From positions 598,010 to 662,009 of the forward strand of contig NMRA01000105.1 of NCBI GenBank assembly GCA_002633005.1: 64,000 bases of DNA. Direction: 5' to 3'. Positions 34,272 to 46,530 of the stretch are shown here, in pieces. How positions within the stretch are numbered: position 1 is the stretch's first letter; the number at the start of each line of letters is the position of its first letter. A program made the position numbers and the translations under genes. This DNA is from Phoronis australis (lineage: Eukaryota > Phoronida > Phoronidae). Below the pieces are notes generated by a model that saw nothing but the letters and a program-made list of their open reading frames with translations, was not told the origin of the DNA and did no database searches.

Positions 34272-35227
34272 CGCCAGTAGGTGATGCCTATCTGCCCACT
34301 AGGTGGCACTGACCTTCCATCAAGAATCTATGGGGCTGCACATCTGTCCACTTTGTTGTGCTATTCGCTCAAGTGTTGTCACACACGTCAAGAATATAGA
34401 CAAAGGATTAGTAGAAGTGAAGTAGTTTGTGATTTAAATTGCACTGCACATAATGGGGGGTGTTGTTCGTGTTGTTTTACAGCAGCACACAGATGGCTCT
34501 GGTGTTGCTTGAGGACAGCATTGAATACAAGTTAAGATTTTGAGAACATGAGATGCGTGTAAATTAACACTTATGAAAAAATTATCTCTACTCTCAAAAC
34601 CTAGGTTGGGTAGTTAAGGTCTGGGGAATTGCAGAGCCAGCCAGACACTGTCTGTCACACAATTCATTGCATTTGGCTACATTTCAGTATGCAGTGAAGA
34701 TGGTCAGTGCTGTGTTGTGAACTATATATCCCAAAAGAGGGCGCTCCATGAGTTCACACTTCCTTGCCATTGTAACATTCAGTTGAAGTCAAATGTACTT
34801 TGTAAAAGTGAAGTAACAAAGTTACAATTATGTTAAAATATTTGAGACTGCAAGTTGCCTTATATTTATAAATTAATGCATTGATCGGCGTTTGAATGTA
34901 ATTGTTAAAAGAATTAATTTACTTTATAATCAACTATTTTTTAAAAATTAGATGTAAACATTCCAGACTTGGACTTGACGAAGTTTTCCTCAACATGGTT
35001 GTCATGGGATATGCTGCACATTATGTTCCTAATCAAATCAATTAAAGCACTTCATCGAATTATTTGATATTTCATCTGTGTGTAGACGTCCTTAGCCACA
35101 GCCTCATTTTGAGATGGATTAATGTGTTGTTGTAGCTGTTGTGTTGTCGTCTTCTGTGCTGGCTAAGTTAAATCTTCCATTTTTCCATGAGTTCTTAGCA
35201 ATGGCAATGCAGGTTTACTGGATTAAG

Positions 35228-35545
35228 GCTATTTAGAATCTTATCAGCAAGTGTGTTTGCTTAGCCAGACGTATACAAAGCCGTAGATTTTAACTCTGCA
35301 GTAAAAGAATGTATTTTGTGAAAGTACAAAACTTGTAGAATTTGATATTTGACTTTATACCAGTCCGTCATCAATTGGGTCACATGACCATGTCTTAGAA
35401 AAATGAGACTATGTATTCATAACACAACAGCAATATCAATAACATGACCAAATTTAATTTCAAAAATATTTTCAAGATGAAATCTCAAGAACGCTGTTAC
35501 AGTTTTCTAAATTATCAGGACTTTTTTCTAGGGTCCTGCAGAACC
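35228..35545 (+). repeat. Dispersed repeat C, copy 3
   Basis: Shares TTAGAATCTTATCAGCAAG, GATTTTAACTCTGCAG and TGTAGAATTTGATATT, then TCAAGATGAAATCTCAAG and CTAGGGTCCTGCAG, with the copies at 8 kb and 30 kb. Confidence 0.7.
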
Positions 35546-36345
35546 TCGAGAACAACAGCAGTTGTGCTTTCCAAAGTCTCGGTCACATGCCCTTAAGCCA
35601 GTAGTCTCATTTGCCCGTGTTCTAGCCAATGAGACACCTGCCTGGTCTCATTTGCATGCACGACAACGAATGTGTGGATTGTGTGCGTTCTATGAATATT
35701 CAGAGCATTATTAGAATGCAGCAATGTCATGTGACCAGTTGATTACCTTCAAACGGAACATCAGGGTAAACATATGACCATCACACACTCTATAAGGTCA
35801 TATCCTGGAAAGGTCATTCAAACATTTCTCAAGAAAAATCAGAACTGTTTTTTTTCTTTTTCTTACTTTTATTGAATAAGTTAGGAACATGACATTTTGG
35901 TTTTTGTAGTAACTGTTATTTTTGTTGTATAGATGTGAAAGAGGATTTTTGGTGTTTGTACATATTTCTCATTTTCTATTCATTTAACATTCCTCTGATC
36001 TGTATTTACTGTTGTCTGCCCACACTATCCTGATGAAAGTTGTTTATTTTTTCATAATACATTCCATGGAAGTATTCATGTTTGTCTTTTATTTATGACT
36101 TTGTTATGGAGCAACCAGATTTGTCTTTTGTTATTATATTTTTAAATTACACTAATTTTCTTGTTTTGCTTAATATGTATAATATAAACAGGAATATACT
36201 AGGGTGTGTATGAAGTGAGCTGTCTGCAAAAGATGGCGCTAGGTATCTGTCTACATATCTCATTAAAAATGTCTTGATTTGCATGAGAAACATTGAAAAT
36301 GGTTATAAATGTTATGACAAAAGGAATGTTCAGACTTGCTTTCAA

Positions 36346-36351
36346 AATAAA
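36346..36351 (+). terminator. Poly(A) signal AATAAA (+ strand gene)
   Basis: Canonical hexamer about 2.1 kb past the stop at 34271. It lies only 50 bases from an oppositely oriented hexamer, consistent with two converging genes. Confidence 0.5.
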
Positions 36352-36397
36352 GAAAGAACAAAGCCACATGTTGAATTGTTTTGAGGTTGCAAGGTCA

Positions 36398-36403
36398 CTT
36401 TAT
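36398..36403 (-). terminator. Poly(A) signal AATAAA (- strand gene)
   Basis: Reads AATAAA on the minus strand, 15 bases past the stop codon of the frame ending at 36419. Confidence 0.55.
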
Positions 36404-36418
36404 TGGTAGTTTAATTTG

Positions 36419-36659
36419 TCAAAACTTCCCTTTTGTGCATTTTATGGTTTTGTGAACATGAATGCAGTCACTTAGCCATAAACATTTCTTTGAGAACAGT
36501 TTATAGCCTTCACCACAATGGATACCTCCCACAAATGCAGTTAGGCCGTAGTTAACATTGTGTACTCCCACTAGCAAACCCAATATGGTGATATCCTTTG
36601 CAAGTGTCCTGAAGTCGCTGAAGTTGTGGCCATATAGAACCACGTTATCAAAACAGACC
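36419..36659 (-). CDS. Possible last exon of a small secreted-protein gene
   Basis: On the minus strand an excellent acceptor (pyrimidine tract then TTTCCCAG) precedes an 80-codon frame. It encodes VCFDNVVLYGHNFSDF, GLLVGVHNVNYGLTAFVGGI and HCGEGYKLFSKKC, and ends in a basic tail CTKGKF. The stop is followed closely by AATAAA. I do not recognise the family. Five cysteines and the upstream signal-like segment suggest a secreted or membrane-associated product. The exon needs two bases from an upstream exon, which 36954-37090 could supply. Confidence 0.4.
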
Positions 36660-36953
36660 CTGGGAAAGCAAACGAAACAAAGTGTTGTATGAAGTAAATT
36701 CCAAGCCTTTACGCCCATTAAGAGGTAATGCCAGCCGATCGACAGTAACATCTGTACCAAGTGTAAGCAGAACGAATTGGAAGAATTTCTTAAAATGTTA
36801 GTTTTAGTTCATCCTTGGAAATTGTGTGTTGTTGACGAGAGCACGAGACATGGTTAAACAAGTGTAATTTCATTGGCACACAGTTCATCGAATGTGGTTT
36901 AGTTCGGGAGCAGCCTTTTGTTAACACAAACTTTGTTCAAAACACGACTAAAC

Positions 36954-37090
36954 TTTTTGTTTGAAAGCTTGACACTAAGTCGCTCGTAGTGTCGAAGCAA
37001 TCTCCTTTCTTCAGGTGTGCAGCTATGAAACAAAACACCGAGAGACATAAACAAACAGATTAAAACACTCGTAATATTTCGAGACTGCAT
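36954..37090 (-). CDS. Possible first exon (signal peptide) of the same gene
   Basis: Starts at ATG with MQSRNITSVLICLFMSLGVL, a plausible signal peptide, followed by FHSCTPEERRLLRHYERLSVKL in two parts. A possible donor AA|GTTTAG would join in phase to 36659, giving about 125 residues. The donor is poor and the spliced product is speculative. Alternatively, the PEERRLLRHYERLS stretch could be a remnant of a retroelement frame. Confidence 0.25.
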
Positions 37091-38480
37091 GTCTCATCAT
37101 CTGGCAATAAGTGGAATGAATATAAACATAAACATAGTATGGTATCAAGCTTTCAAACAAAAAGTAAAGTCATGTTTTCAATGAAGTGAATGTGGTTTAT
37201 GAAGGTAATGGTAACATTTGTGTAAGTACCAATGAGGGTCAAATTGTAACGTTTTGCACTTTGAATTGAATTCGCAGTATCATGTCTATGAGAAGGCATA
37301 CGACCTTTGACCTGCTTTAAAATCATCCACTAGCCCAAAACAGAAACACACTTGATGAAAAAGTATATGTATTGTACTTCCACTATGTAACTTATTGAAA
37401 ATTATCAAAAAAATGGAGAAAGTTAAACTTGCAGCGTATTGAAACATTTCCTTCAATCAGGTTTTACAGAAATTGCATAAGAGAAGTCTTAATTTCACTA
37501 AACTTATGAACTACATTAATCAAGAGTACATTATAACTACACCCAGCACCACCAGAGGGGGGTAACTAGGACTGCTTATCAGCACCAAAACACCTGAATG
37601 GACACCTGAGAACTCTATAACTGTGATCTATCCCGAGTTAAACACTAAATTAACAGACGACTGACAAACAAATAGGTGTTGTGCAAACTGTTAGGCATAA
37701 TGTCAAATGAAGCAATTAAAAAGATGGTATTACACAATACCATTTACAACAAAATACAACAGTGATGTATGCCAGCAGGGCTCCAATTTTTCAAAATAGA
37801 CTATCTTAAAAGAACGATCACAGAACTTAAAGCACCAAATATATTCTCGAAATTAAAATGACAAAGTTGGATTTTGAATTTATACATTTTTTAAACTCAT
37901 ACAGACCAGCAAACATCACTCCCCAATTCCACACTTTCTTTACATAACTTGTGCTAACAAATCTGATACAAAAATAAAGGCTCCTCTATAATCTGAACAT
38001 GAAGCCTGTTCCAGATGAGCGACATTATGGGCCGAAAAGTTGTGCGTCACGTCGGCCAACATCGAAATTGCGTGTGTGAATGACTCCGCAACATGTCATG
38101 CAGCATGTTGCAGGTGTCCGCTGATATGTTGCAGAGAAGGGTTCGAATTTGTGCTATGTTCCAGCTGACACAATGCAGAAATCAGAGTGAATGTCAAAAT
38201 AAACATTTGCTTTACCAAGGATACTTGTACCCACGGTGTCATTCAGTCTTGACCTACAAACTGTTCGATCAGCGCAAATTTGCAGAAATGTATGCCTAAC
38301 TATAACCCTCGGTATGGAACGCAATTAGTCGAAAGACAATGGAAATCTCACAAGACATAAGAACTGTTGGGGAAATTTTGGAACAGACAAATCTTTTAAG
38401 TTTCATTTTTAACTGTGCATGAGAATCATTTAGAACTGACACATGTACCGATTGTGAACTAAATAAAAATCATTAATTAA
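37091..38480. other. Intergenic stretch with repeat E fragments
   Basis: No exon is supported on either strand. Repeat E copy 2 lies at 37990-38085. Confidence 0.5.
37990..38085 (-). repeat. Dispersed repeat E, copy 2
   Basis: The inverse complement reads GAGTCATTCACACACGCAAT, then CAACTTTTCGGCCCATAATG and TCGCTCATCTGGAAC, matching 5822-5935. Confidence 0.65.
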
Positions 38481-38482
38481 AT

Positions 38483-38488
38483 TTTATT
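38483..38488 (-). terminator. Possible poly(A) signal of the Tudor gene
   Basis: AATAAA on the minus strand about 520 bases past the Tudor gene stop (39009). The area is AT-rich, so the match is only suggestive. Confidence 0.35.
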
Positions 38489-38639
38489 TTTAATATCTAC
38501 AATTTTGTTGTGAGGTACAGTACCGTTAGCTTGCGGCAAATTTTGATTCGGTTCAACGTTGTTAGGAAAACAGTATACAGACCTACTAGTTGGTTAACAG
38601 CCATTGCGAATCAATGAAAACCAAGTACGAGTTCCAACA

Positions 38640-38805
38640 AAATTCCAAGGGCTGTCCTGTCCAGATTGTTTTGACCAAAATGATTTTGGTGTCGGCCAAT
38701 CTGACACTTTGTGCGAACGCAACAGCGAAAAGTCGCATAACTTTTTGGCAGCAGTGTCGCTCAACTTATCGGGCGAAAATGTCGCTCATTTGAAATGAAC
38801 TTAAA
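38640..38805 (+). repeat. Dispersed repeat E, copy 3
   Basis: Contains GTCGCATAACTTTTTGGC and ATGTCGCTCATTTGAAATG, related to copies 1 and 2. It lies in the presumed 3' UTR of the Tudor gene. Confidence 0.55.
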
Positions 38806-39008
38806 ACGAACTTCACATTCTATCACAACATTTTAACTTATATCTAAGTCACTGCGACATTCACTGAAGATACCATTGATTACACTAGGTCATAGGTCAC
38901 CAATCTTCTTACTGCAATCTACAAGTGATGCCACCTATCCTGGTCCTTCTCTCTACACTGAGGTCACCAATCGCTGGCCTTCTGCCAATCTAGAGACCAC
39001 TACAAGAT

Positions 39009-39168
39009 CTAACCAGGCAGATACAACACTGTGTCAGGCTGAATACACAACGAGCGGGATTTCTGTCTACTTTTGGCAAGACCAGTTTTCTTCAGCTCGT
39101 CGTTGATGAAAATTTCATCGTCACCTGACGTGTCATACAACTCGACGTGAATCACTCGGTTGACACCT
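39009..39168 (-). CDS. Tudor-domain protein, last exon
   Basis: A 160-base minus-strand exon after the acceptor CTCCTTTCCAG. One leading base completes Arg (AG+A). It reads GVNRVIHVELYDTSGDDEIF, then INDELKKTGLAKSRQKSR and a short tail ending in YLPG and TAG. The VIHVELYDTSG...INDELKKTGLA pattern is the usual last strand and helix of an extended Tudor (SN-like) domain. The protein stops about 20 residues later, so this Tudor domain is C-terminal. Confidence 0.93.
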
Positions 39169-39614
39169 CTGGAAAGGAGTAAAAACACGACTGTAACGTA
39201 TATGATCAACTTTACACCCACCACCAAGTTTCAAGACATTTCACTTTGTTGCATATGAAAAGATGTATTACAGGCCTTGGCATTTAAACACGAATGAACA
39301 TAATATACATGTAGCAATAAACTGCAATTCCTGCAGTTGCGACCAATGTGCATATATCAAGTCCACTCAAACGTGCATTTACGCATTTCCCAACAAAATG
39401 TTCAGTCACATCATGCTTCAACTGTTTGCTGATGCAACAAAATACAGGGTCAAGATGTCTCCCTTTGTTAGAGTTGCAAGTTTAAAGCAGCCTACAACAG
39501 CCTTCATACAATTATTTTGAAACCCATCATGCTATGCATTACATACAAAGTGTTTCCGTCAAATCTGAATCACTATAGTCTCAAAATCACAACATTTCAT
39601 CATAAAAAACTTAC

Positions 39615-39829
39615 CTCGAGACTACACGACAAAACAATGTCCTGCCGTCCGTCAAGTCTCTGAACATCTTTCGCGATTCCTTCGCCCACTTCCTGTCCGC
39701 TGAAGGTGGCTCAACATCGTCGAGAAAACACTCAACAGCCTGGAAGGGCATGTACATGAACCGCTGCTCAATGCGCCGTGTGTTTCTTTCCGACACCCAC
39801 TCGGAATTACCATAGTCCACATAAAACAC
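39615..39829 (-). CDS. Tudor-domain protein, Tudor core exon
   Basis: A 215-base exon from acceptor TTTAATAG to donor AG|GTAAGT, starting in phase 0 and leaving two bases. It begins VFYVDYGNSEWV, the diagnostic Tudor strand with the DYGN turn. It continues IEQRFMYMPFQAVECFLDDV, typical of the segment linking the Tudor barrel to the SN-like half, and RKMFRDLTDGRTLFCRVVS. In known family members the tyrosines and the Asn of YGN help bind symmetrically dimethylated arginine of Piwi proteins; those residues are present here. Binding itself is inferred. Confidence 0.95.
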
Positions 39830-40639
39830 CTATTAAACACAGATATATCCCATTAAAAGACATTCTGACAAAGGTAGACCGCTTCTATAAACATTACTAG
39901 AGGCGCCATTCAAAAGAGGATGAGATTCTCAAGCTGCCATCCAGTACGTACCCAGACTTGTCTCCCTTGAGCTGCTAAAAACATCAGGTATCCCAATGGT
40001 GTTGGGCACTATAGTGAAAAGGGAGATAACTCTACTGCAGGAGACAAATTGAATAGTCTATCAGACCAGTATGGTTGCCCTTTCAACACACACAGAGTTA
40101 CTCACAAAAGTATGTTGTACCAAACTAAAGTCGCTGTTTTGCCCGATATAAACCTACCTTTTGTCAAAATTAACTTAAGATTTAGAACTCTTTACCATTA
40201 TGAAACTCATTCTGGGCTTATTTTTGTATATCCAGGCTAGAGGTGATTTCTGAACTCACGTCCGACAGTAAGTTATTGCTCAAGCATTTTGGGCTTGAAG
40301 GGGGTATTTTAGTAACATCAAATAAACACCCCGGCGTTTATTCGGAAAGGGGGGCATGCAAACAGTGTTTATTTGGAAAGGGGGGCATGTAAACGGAAAG
40401 TAATAGCCTCAGCTGATATGAAAATATCAGCGATTGTTTTTGCACAAAGCTGTTTTTTAATTTTAAATTAATAGATACATAGCTTGCCAACACTTTGTTC
40501 ATTTTTATAAATGATCAATGCTCCACAAAACTGAATTTGTGGCTAAAAGTTGAAGCTAAGTGGGCTTTTAAGAGGGCATTCTCTGAATAAATGACCCACT
40601 ACCTAGACACTTGACACCAGAAAATGTTACTTAAAACAA

Positions 40640-40839
40640 TTTTCCCAAAATAAATGTCCATGGGCATTTCATCAGGTGGGCTCATGACCGGAAAATCCCG
40701 GTATCTGTGGTACAAAACTTGAACATGGTAAAGCATGATGTTGATGCTGCCCGGCGTATCTTTTATTGAAAAAAAAGAGAACATAAAATGGCACTCATCT
40801 GCCATACTGTGTCCTAAACTAGTGAGAATTTACCGTACT
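40640..40839 (-). mobile_element. TIR repeat family A, copy 4
   Basis: Ends CTGCCATACTGTGTCC and CTAGTGAGAATTTACCGTAC. The internal TGTGGTACAAAACTTGAACATG resembles the other copies. The left limit is uncertain. Confidence 0.6.
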
Positions 40840-41799
40840 TTGTAGTCAAAATGCAGACATATTGCCCATGCTGTACTGTGAGATGTTCAGGCATCTCACA
40901 AATCTCTGGTTGAAAAAATGTTTTGTCTTTATTGAGTTAGACTGCCTAGCTTGACTAAATTTGCGACTGTAACATGCAGAAGTGTTTTTGTTTATCTTGA
41001 AAACCAAGGAGCTGTATACAACCAGGAACACAATGTCAATGCCCGGACGGCTCAGGCAGCAAATCAACGATTTTTGCCTATTTCCGGAAAATAATATTAC
41101 AGAATTACTGCTGAACTAAGAAAAAGTATAATTAAAAAAATGCCCCTAGCAACAGTCCTTTGTCAACAGATTGGTGATTAGTTTCTATCTTTTATGACAT
41201 AAATTCATGGCGTATTTTGTGGTTTGAAGATATAATTCCATTATACACGCACCAGGGTAATGGACAGCACTGGAGTCAAATTTAGTATTGTGTAGTCTAC
41301 GCACATGCTTCAGCAGCAGGTGGTCTCTGGCAAGTCACTTTATCAAATCACATAAGAAGTGTTTGAACCTCACTGCGGTAAACTCTAGTACCCGTTGTAG
41401 ATTCTACTTTTACCACAGGAACCAGTAAAATCAAGGGTTTCCAAACTTGCGATGAGCCGACTCATGTAATACTGACCAAGTAATGGAGACCAATATGTTT
41501 TACAACCATGCTGGTAACAGAGCAGTAGTTGCCAGGGGTGACTATAAGCATTCAGTTTCAAACCCCGGCCACTCTGTTTATCCTATAGGGCCTAACAATT
41601 CCATTACATAGGCACCAACTTGTTTGCATCGAAATAAAATAAGCCAGTTTATGGTTTGAAAATTTTATTGAGAAACCAAGACAGTAAAAAAATACATTTA
41701 ACCTTTTTAATCAAAATTTTCATTATAAAAAGCATCTGCAAACCAGCATTCTGTACTTAGGGTTGGGTGAGAAGTGCTTTCTGTCTAGAAAACTGACAG

Positions 41800-41945
41800 T
41801 TTGTCATTGCTCAAGACCATGCTGGCCATAACAAGCCAACTTGTATAGTCTAATCTTAAGCAATAACAACCTGTTGGCCATTTCCAAGCCCCAAAATCAT
41901 ACATTTTTTTTCATTTAAGGAACAATTTGAGACCACTTGCATAAT
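41800..41945 (+). repeat. Dispersed repeat F, copy 1
   Basis: Contains ACAAGCCAACTTGTATAG, then CAATAACAACCTGTTGG, then AAGGAACAATTTGAGACC. Copies are at 48000-48145 and 50895-51030, with a fragment near 45955. Confidence 0.65.
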
Positions 41946-42879
41946 AACAAGAGAGCTTACGCTCCTTATTGTGTCCCCAATAGTCACGCATTCCCATAGA
42001 ATCTAGTTTCTGCACCCAACCAACTTGTTTACGACAGTCAACAATCTAAGAATGTACAATGGCTACCATGACATCCAAGGTTAGCGACCGAGATCATGGT
42101 TGATTCATGAATACAGCAGCTTTCATTATTCTATGCACGTGACCAACCTGTTTGCCGATGTGCTCGGAACAACTTCTGCCACCTGGCAGTTTCATTGATG
42201 AGACACAGAGGATCACCAATCACAGTTAACGAAACAACCCTCCACATCATCGACATGTGAGCCTAGAAACATTTACTTGGATGGAGCGAATCCCCAGGTT
42301 GACACCAGCTTTGCCCCACCCCTTCTGTCAGGTCATGTACATCAGGATTCACCGACCCCCACCTGCTGCGTGCTTTGGCGAGTGCGATTTTCAATAACAA
42401 TTAAGACATTTTAGATTTCACTGAACTTTTCAGTCAAAAAATCGATAGCCATGCTTATTAGTGAAGACCGGTGTTAGCCGTGAGGAAACGTAATATGTAA
42501 TTGTTTGAACCACACTGCACCACGGGATCCTAGACATTACCTTAACTAAATTTCCCCGGTTCATTATACCGTTATAATGTTTTCACAAAGTGGAGTAATA
42601 TTTCATACGCAGCAAAGTGACAGCATAAAATAATTTAAATGTTTTCGAAATGGTTATTTGCTAAATAAAATAAAATATCATTTTTTCGTTTCACGACACT
42701 TTCAGCTGCACTGAATAAAGTTCATCATTGGTGCTATTTTGTAAGTAAAGACTTCAACATTAAATCACAATGCCGGGATTTCTGACACTTGAGAGAAATT
42801 CTTTTTTAAATCACATTTGAAAATGATGAAATGCATCAAAACAGTTGCCACTTCCTGGATGTCACCCTGACATTACCTG

Positions 42880-43141
42880 TATTGTTGACTACAATGCGTA
42901 TTTAACAAACCAAGGAGTTGTAAATTCTCTATATTGTTTATTACAGAACAGCTAATAAACCATGGGACTGTATATTACCAGTATTGTCTACTAGAGCCTG
43001 TTAATAGACCAAGGAGTTGTATATTGCCTATACTGTTTATTACACTACAGCTAATAAACCATGGAAATGTATATTACCAGTATTGTCTACTAGAGCCTGT
43101 TAATAAACCGAGGAGTTGCATATTACCGATACTGTCACTGT
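42880..43141 (+). repeat. Minisatellite, about 50-base unit (99-base higher-order pair)
   Basis: Units alternate between GCTAATAAACCATGG...TATTACCAG and CTGTTAATAGACCAAGGAGTTGTATATTGCC. The same phase recurs at 42951 and 43050, a period of 99 bases. About four to five half-units. The period is a multiple of three, so the + strand frame stays open; I do not regard it as coding. Confidence 0.85.
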
Positions 43142-44790
43142 CGGGTACTGGATGTTTATAATAGGGAAGCGTTAGACAAGAGCAAATGATTTTTATGATC
43201 ACTATGAAACCCTACCTGCATATGTAAATAATCGGCAGTCACCATAAATATTAGAAAATTCGTCCATCGCAGATATAATTCCAGCAAGCATTTGTATAGT
43301 TTTAATCACTAGTTCTATTATCATTATACAGTTTGCACCCATTTACTGTCATTTGTTGTGACTGAGGAAAGCAAATAGATTTAAGCCAAACTGTCATATG
43401 CAAGCTGCAAAATTCAACTGATTGTAGTCCATGCAAAATAAAATGACTCGTTACAAAAAGGTCATTGCACAACTAGGGCACTTAAATGGAAACTACTGTT
43501 CTATAGCATTAACCAGGAAATAAAAATTAATATACCATTTAGATGCAAAGTCAAGCATTTTTTTGGTGCACAAGATGGTTTGAGTTGCAAAGACGAACAA
43601 TGCAATTTCCTTTTCTCTGATATTTCGCAATCTTGGCATTTTGGCATCACACTGCACAACACGCAGTTTAACAACTTGGTGACCACAAAGAATTTTAGAA
43701 AGAGCAATGCAAAGTGTTGAAATGCACCTACGACCGCAATGCAAAAAATAATTTGTGGGTTATTTACTAGTTTCAAAGATCAGTAAATTAATTTGGCCAC
43801 TGACATTTTGAAAACTGAACACTGGCTGTACTGGCGCATCCTAGCAGTAAAACCTCTGTCATTAGGTCCATCAAAATTTGTCCTGTCCAGCTGACAATAA
43901 TCAATGGACAGGCAATATCTGATCAAAAATGGCTAACAGAGGGGCTACGGTTGTCCAATCTGCGATACCGGCACATTCACGCCATATATCTTTGCGTCAA
44001 GCTTTAGTTAAAACTAGTTGTCATGAGTCGTTTTGCCAAAAATTGAAGGTCAAGGAATTTCTTGTCAAAAAATAAAATGGCCAACTGGGTGATGAGATGG
44101 TAATTGAAACTACTGAAGTTTTATATTATCTCAAAACTTTTCACGGAAGTAGACACAGGAAGACAATTTTACATCATTATTTGAACAGCACACCTACCGT
44201 CAACAAACTCAGCAAGCAATTGGAAAATGAAAAATCATAATTGTTGAAAATTTTGATAAAATATTTGTAACTTATTGTGATCTGTGAACACACTTGTCAA
44301 AAAAAACCCAGTGGATTGAAGATTCGGCGACAACAGAAATTGGCCAACTGGTGGCACTCTATTTTATGGTACGCAAAGTTTACATGTGCGGATCGCTTCA
44401 CACATTTAACAGCAGAGTAACAGAGTAAAGTCATTATTTTTGTGCTGGTAACCAATTAATTCACTCACGGAAGAAAGTAGACCTTAATGATATCGATTTT
44501 GTGTCAGAATTTATTTCACTTACTTTTTGCACAAACTGATCCAATGCTGTTTATTTACACAGCTTTGCATCAAGGCCATTAACAGCCTAATTATCCTTTC
44601 TCCAGACGATAGTTAATATGTAAACTTGTATAAGGCCAAAAAAGCATATTCCATTCTAGTCTCTGATTTTTTGAAAATCATGTCAGTATCGATCACTTTT
44701 TCAAAAAACAAAATCCACCCGAAACCAGCAAAAACAATGCGCTTCATTATTCATCGCTTGGAAAATCCTGTGAAATCAAACCTTGCTTAC

Positions 44791-44838
44791 CTTTAGAAGA
44801 TCACCAGGATCCACAGAGAAGTTGAAAAAATTACTATG
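44791..44838 (-). CDS. Possible in-frame cassette exon of the Tudor gene
   Basis: Minus-strand acceptor GTTGGACAG and good donor AAG|GTAAGC enclose 48 bases reading HSNFFNFSVDPGDLLK. The flanking exons are phase 0 at this junction, so inclusion would add 16 residues in frame, but within the Tudor barrel just before VFYVDYGN. That would be likely to disturb the fold. A chance pair of splice-like sites is the main alternative. Confidence 0.2.
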
Positions 44839-46347
44839 CTGTCCAACGAAATCAAGTAATAGACTCGTTGCTTACCACCTCAGTCGATAGAAAACCCAAT
44901 GACTATGCAACAGGGACCAGGGTGGTGGTCAGGATTTCAAAACAGCACAATCCAATGAACACACACACGGTGCTTACAGGCTCAACCATATGTACAACCC
45001 TGTATTATGCCCAGCGACACCTAGTGGCAAGACAACACGCTGATGAAAGCTTTAGCCATGATATCTGAGAAGCTGAAAATTTCTGTTATTTTTTCAATAT
45101 CTGTGGATTTGCAAAGCAGGAAATGTGTTTACTCGTTTACCACAACTGAAAGTTATAATTTTAATCGGTAAGGGCAGGTCTTGAAATGAGTTCGGGGAGA
45201 GACCAGAACCAACCATATTTCAGGTTCAAGACAGTACTATAGTTACGTAACAAGTTGGCAAAAACGTGTGTGGTAATTCTGATTGTCCAGATAAGTTTTT
45301 GATGACCACTTCACCGTGCTATTTGCAAGGGAGACAGTTGTCTAAGAACTAACACAGAACAGCTGATCGGGCGCATGTGTTTAAACATAACTGGTACGAA
45401 GCAAGTTGACACCACGGCAGCCATTTCTGACACCAGTTTGAAAAGTAGATGCATTCGATAAGTTGCTGGAGTTTCAACTACACATCAAACACAAACATGG
45501 TAAAGGCAGAAGGGATCACCTCTGACTCAAGCTGATCGAGTTTGCAAGCTGATGTTGTATAAATGCGACTGATGTGGAGCAAGTCATGATAACAACTGTC
45601 CCCCCATGTAAAACAGCTTTTGATTTAATCTATTTCACAACGATTGGTGGGTTGTTTACCATATTTACGGTATAAACAACTTTTATGATTTAAAAAAAAC
45701 TTGGAATCATGAAGAGCACCAGCTGAAACTTTGGCAACAGCCACGAGAAATTGAAGTCAATATAGCAGAAACTCTAGTTTGGTCCAGAAAAGACCAACAT
45801 GGACCAAAACTGTTGAAGGTACATCGCTGCAAACCCATCTTCCATCAAAGAAACAAACTGTTATTTAGACCACTTACGAAACTTGCCTAAACTTATTCCT
45901 TACTCAGGGATTTCAAGGCTTGAGAGCGTGTTAAGCACATAAAATTACCTGCCATGACAAGCCAATGTATAAATGTCGAGTATGTCTGTAACGAAGATCC
46001 TAAGTCGTGTACAGAAACGTCAGGGGTCCCTTAAGAAATTGTGAGCGGTGCTGCTTTGGAACTGAAAACTCACAATGTTTTCCTGTTGTAAGTAACTTCA
46101 GGTGTTGTATTCACTCCAAATTAAAGTGGACTGCAGCTGCTCATACCTTGTAAACCCAAGCTATAGAGGTTACTATTCCAGTGGATATAAGTAGGGCTAT
46201 GAGGTTATACATTTACTGATAACGCCTCAACAAAGGGTGAAAAGGTGAGATTTCTGAAAGAAAAACATACAAACAAGAGCAACTTTTTCACGGAAGCTCC
46301 CAACAAATGGATCCTTTTTTCAAGTGTACCCACCAGGACCGGAATAT

Positions 46348-46530
46348 CGTAAAATCTCACTAATTTAGGACACAACATGACTGACAAGTGAAATTTATTT
46401 TATTATTTTTCCAGGAAAGACAATGCAGCTGAAAATTAAATGCTTATCTAAGTTTAGGAACACAGCTATCCTCAGACAATATAACACAGCCATCCACACC
46501 TGGAGTTCAAGATGACTTTTGAGAAAAACA
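46348..46530 (+). mobile_element. TIR repeat family A, copy 5 (truncated)
   Basis: Begins CGTAAAATCTCACTAATTTA and ACACAACATGACTGACAAGTG, followed by CCTCAGACAATAT as in copy 2. The far end is replaced by LINE-derived sequence at about 46519. Confidence 0.6.

Larger units (their letters stand above)
34272..36370 (+). other. Probable long 3' UTR of the DUF4551-like gene
   Basis: No coding exon follows the stop codon. The first canonical AATAAA well placed for an end is at 36346. An ATTAAA variant at about 35042 could give a shorter transcript. The stretch contains repeat C copy 3 (35228-35545). The open frame at 34281-34535 is not supported. Confidence 0.5.

Noticed and set aside
42934-43161. 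75-codon + strand frame with repeated YYQYCLLEP units
   Set aside because: Artefact of the 99-base minisatellite, whose period is a multiple of three.
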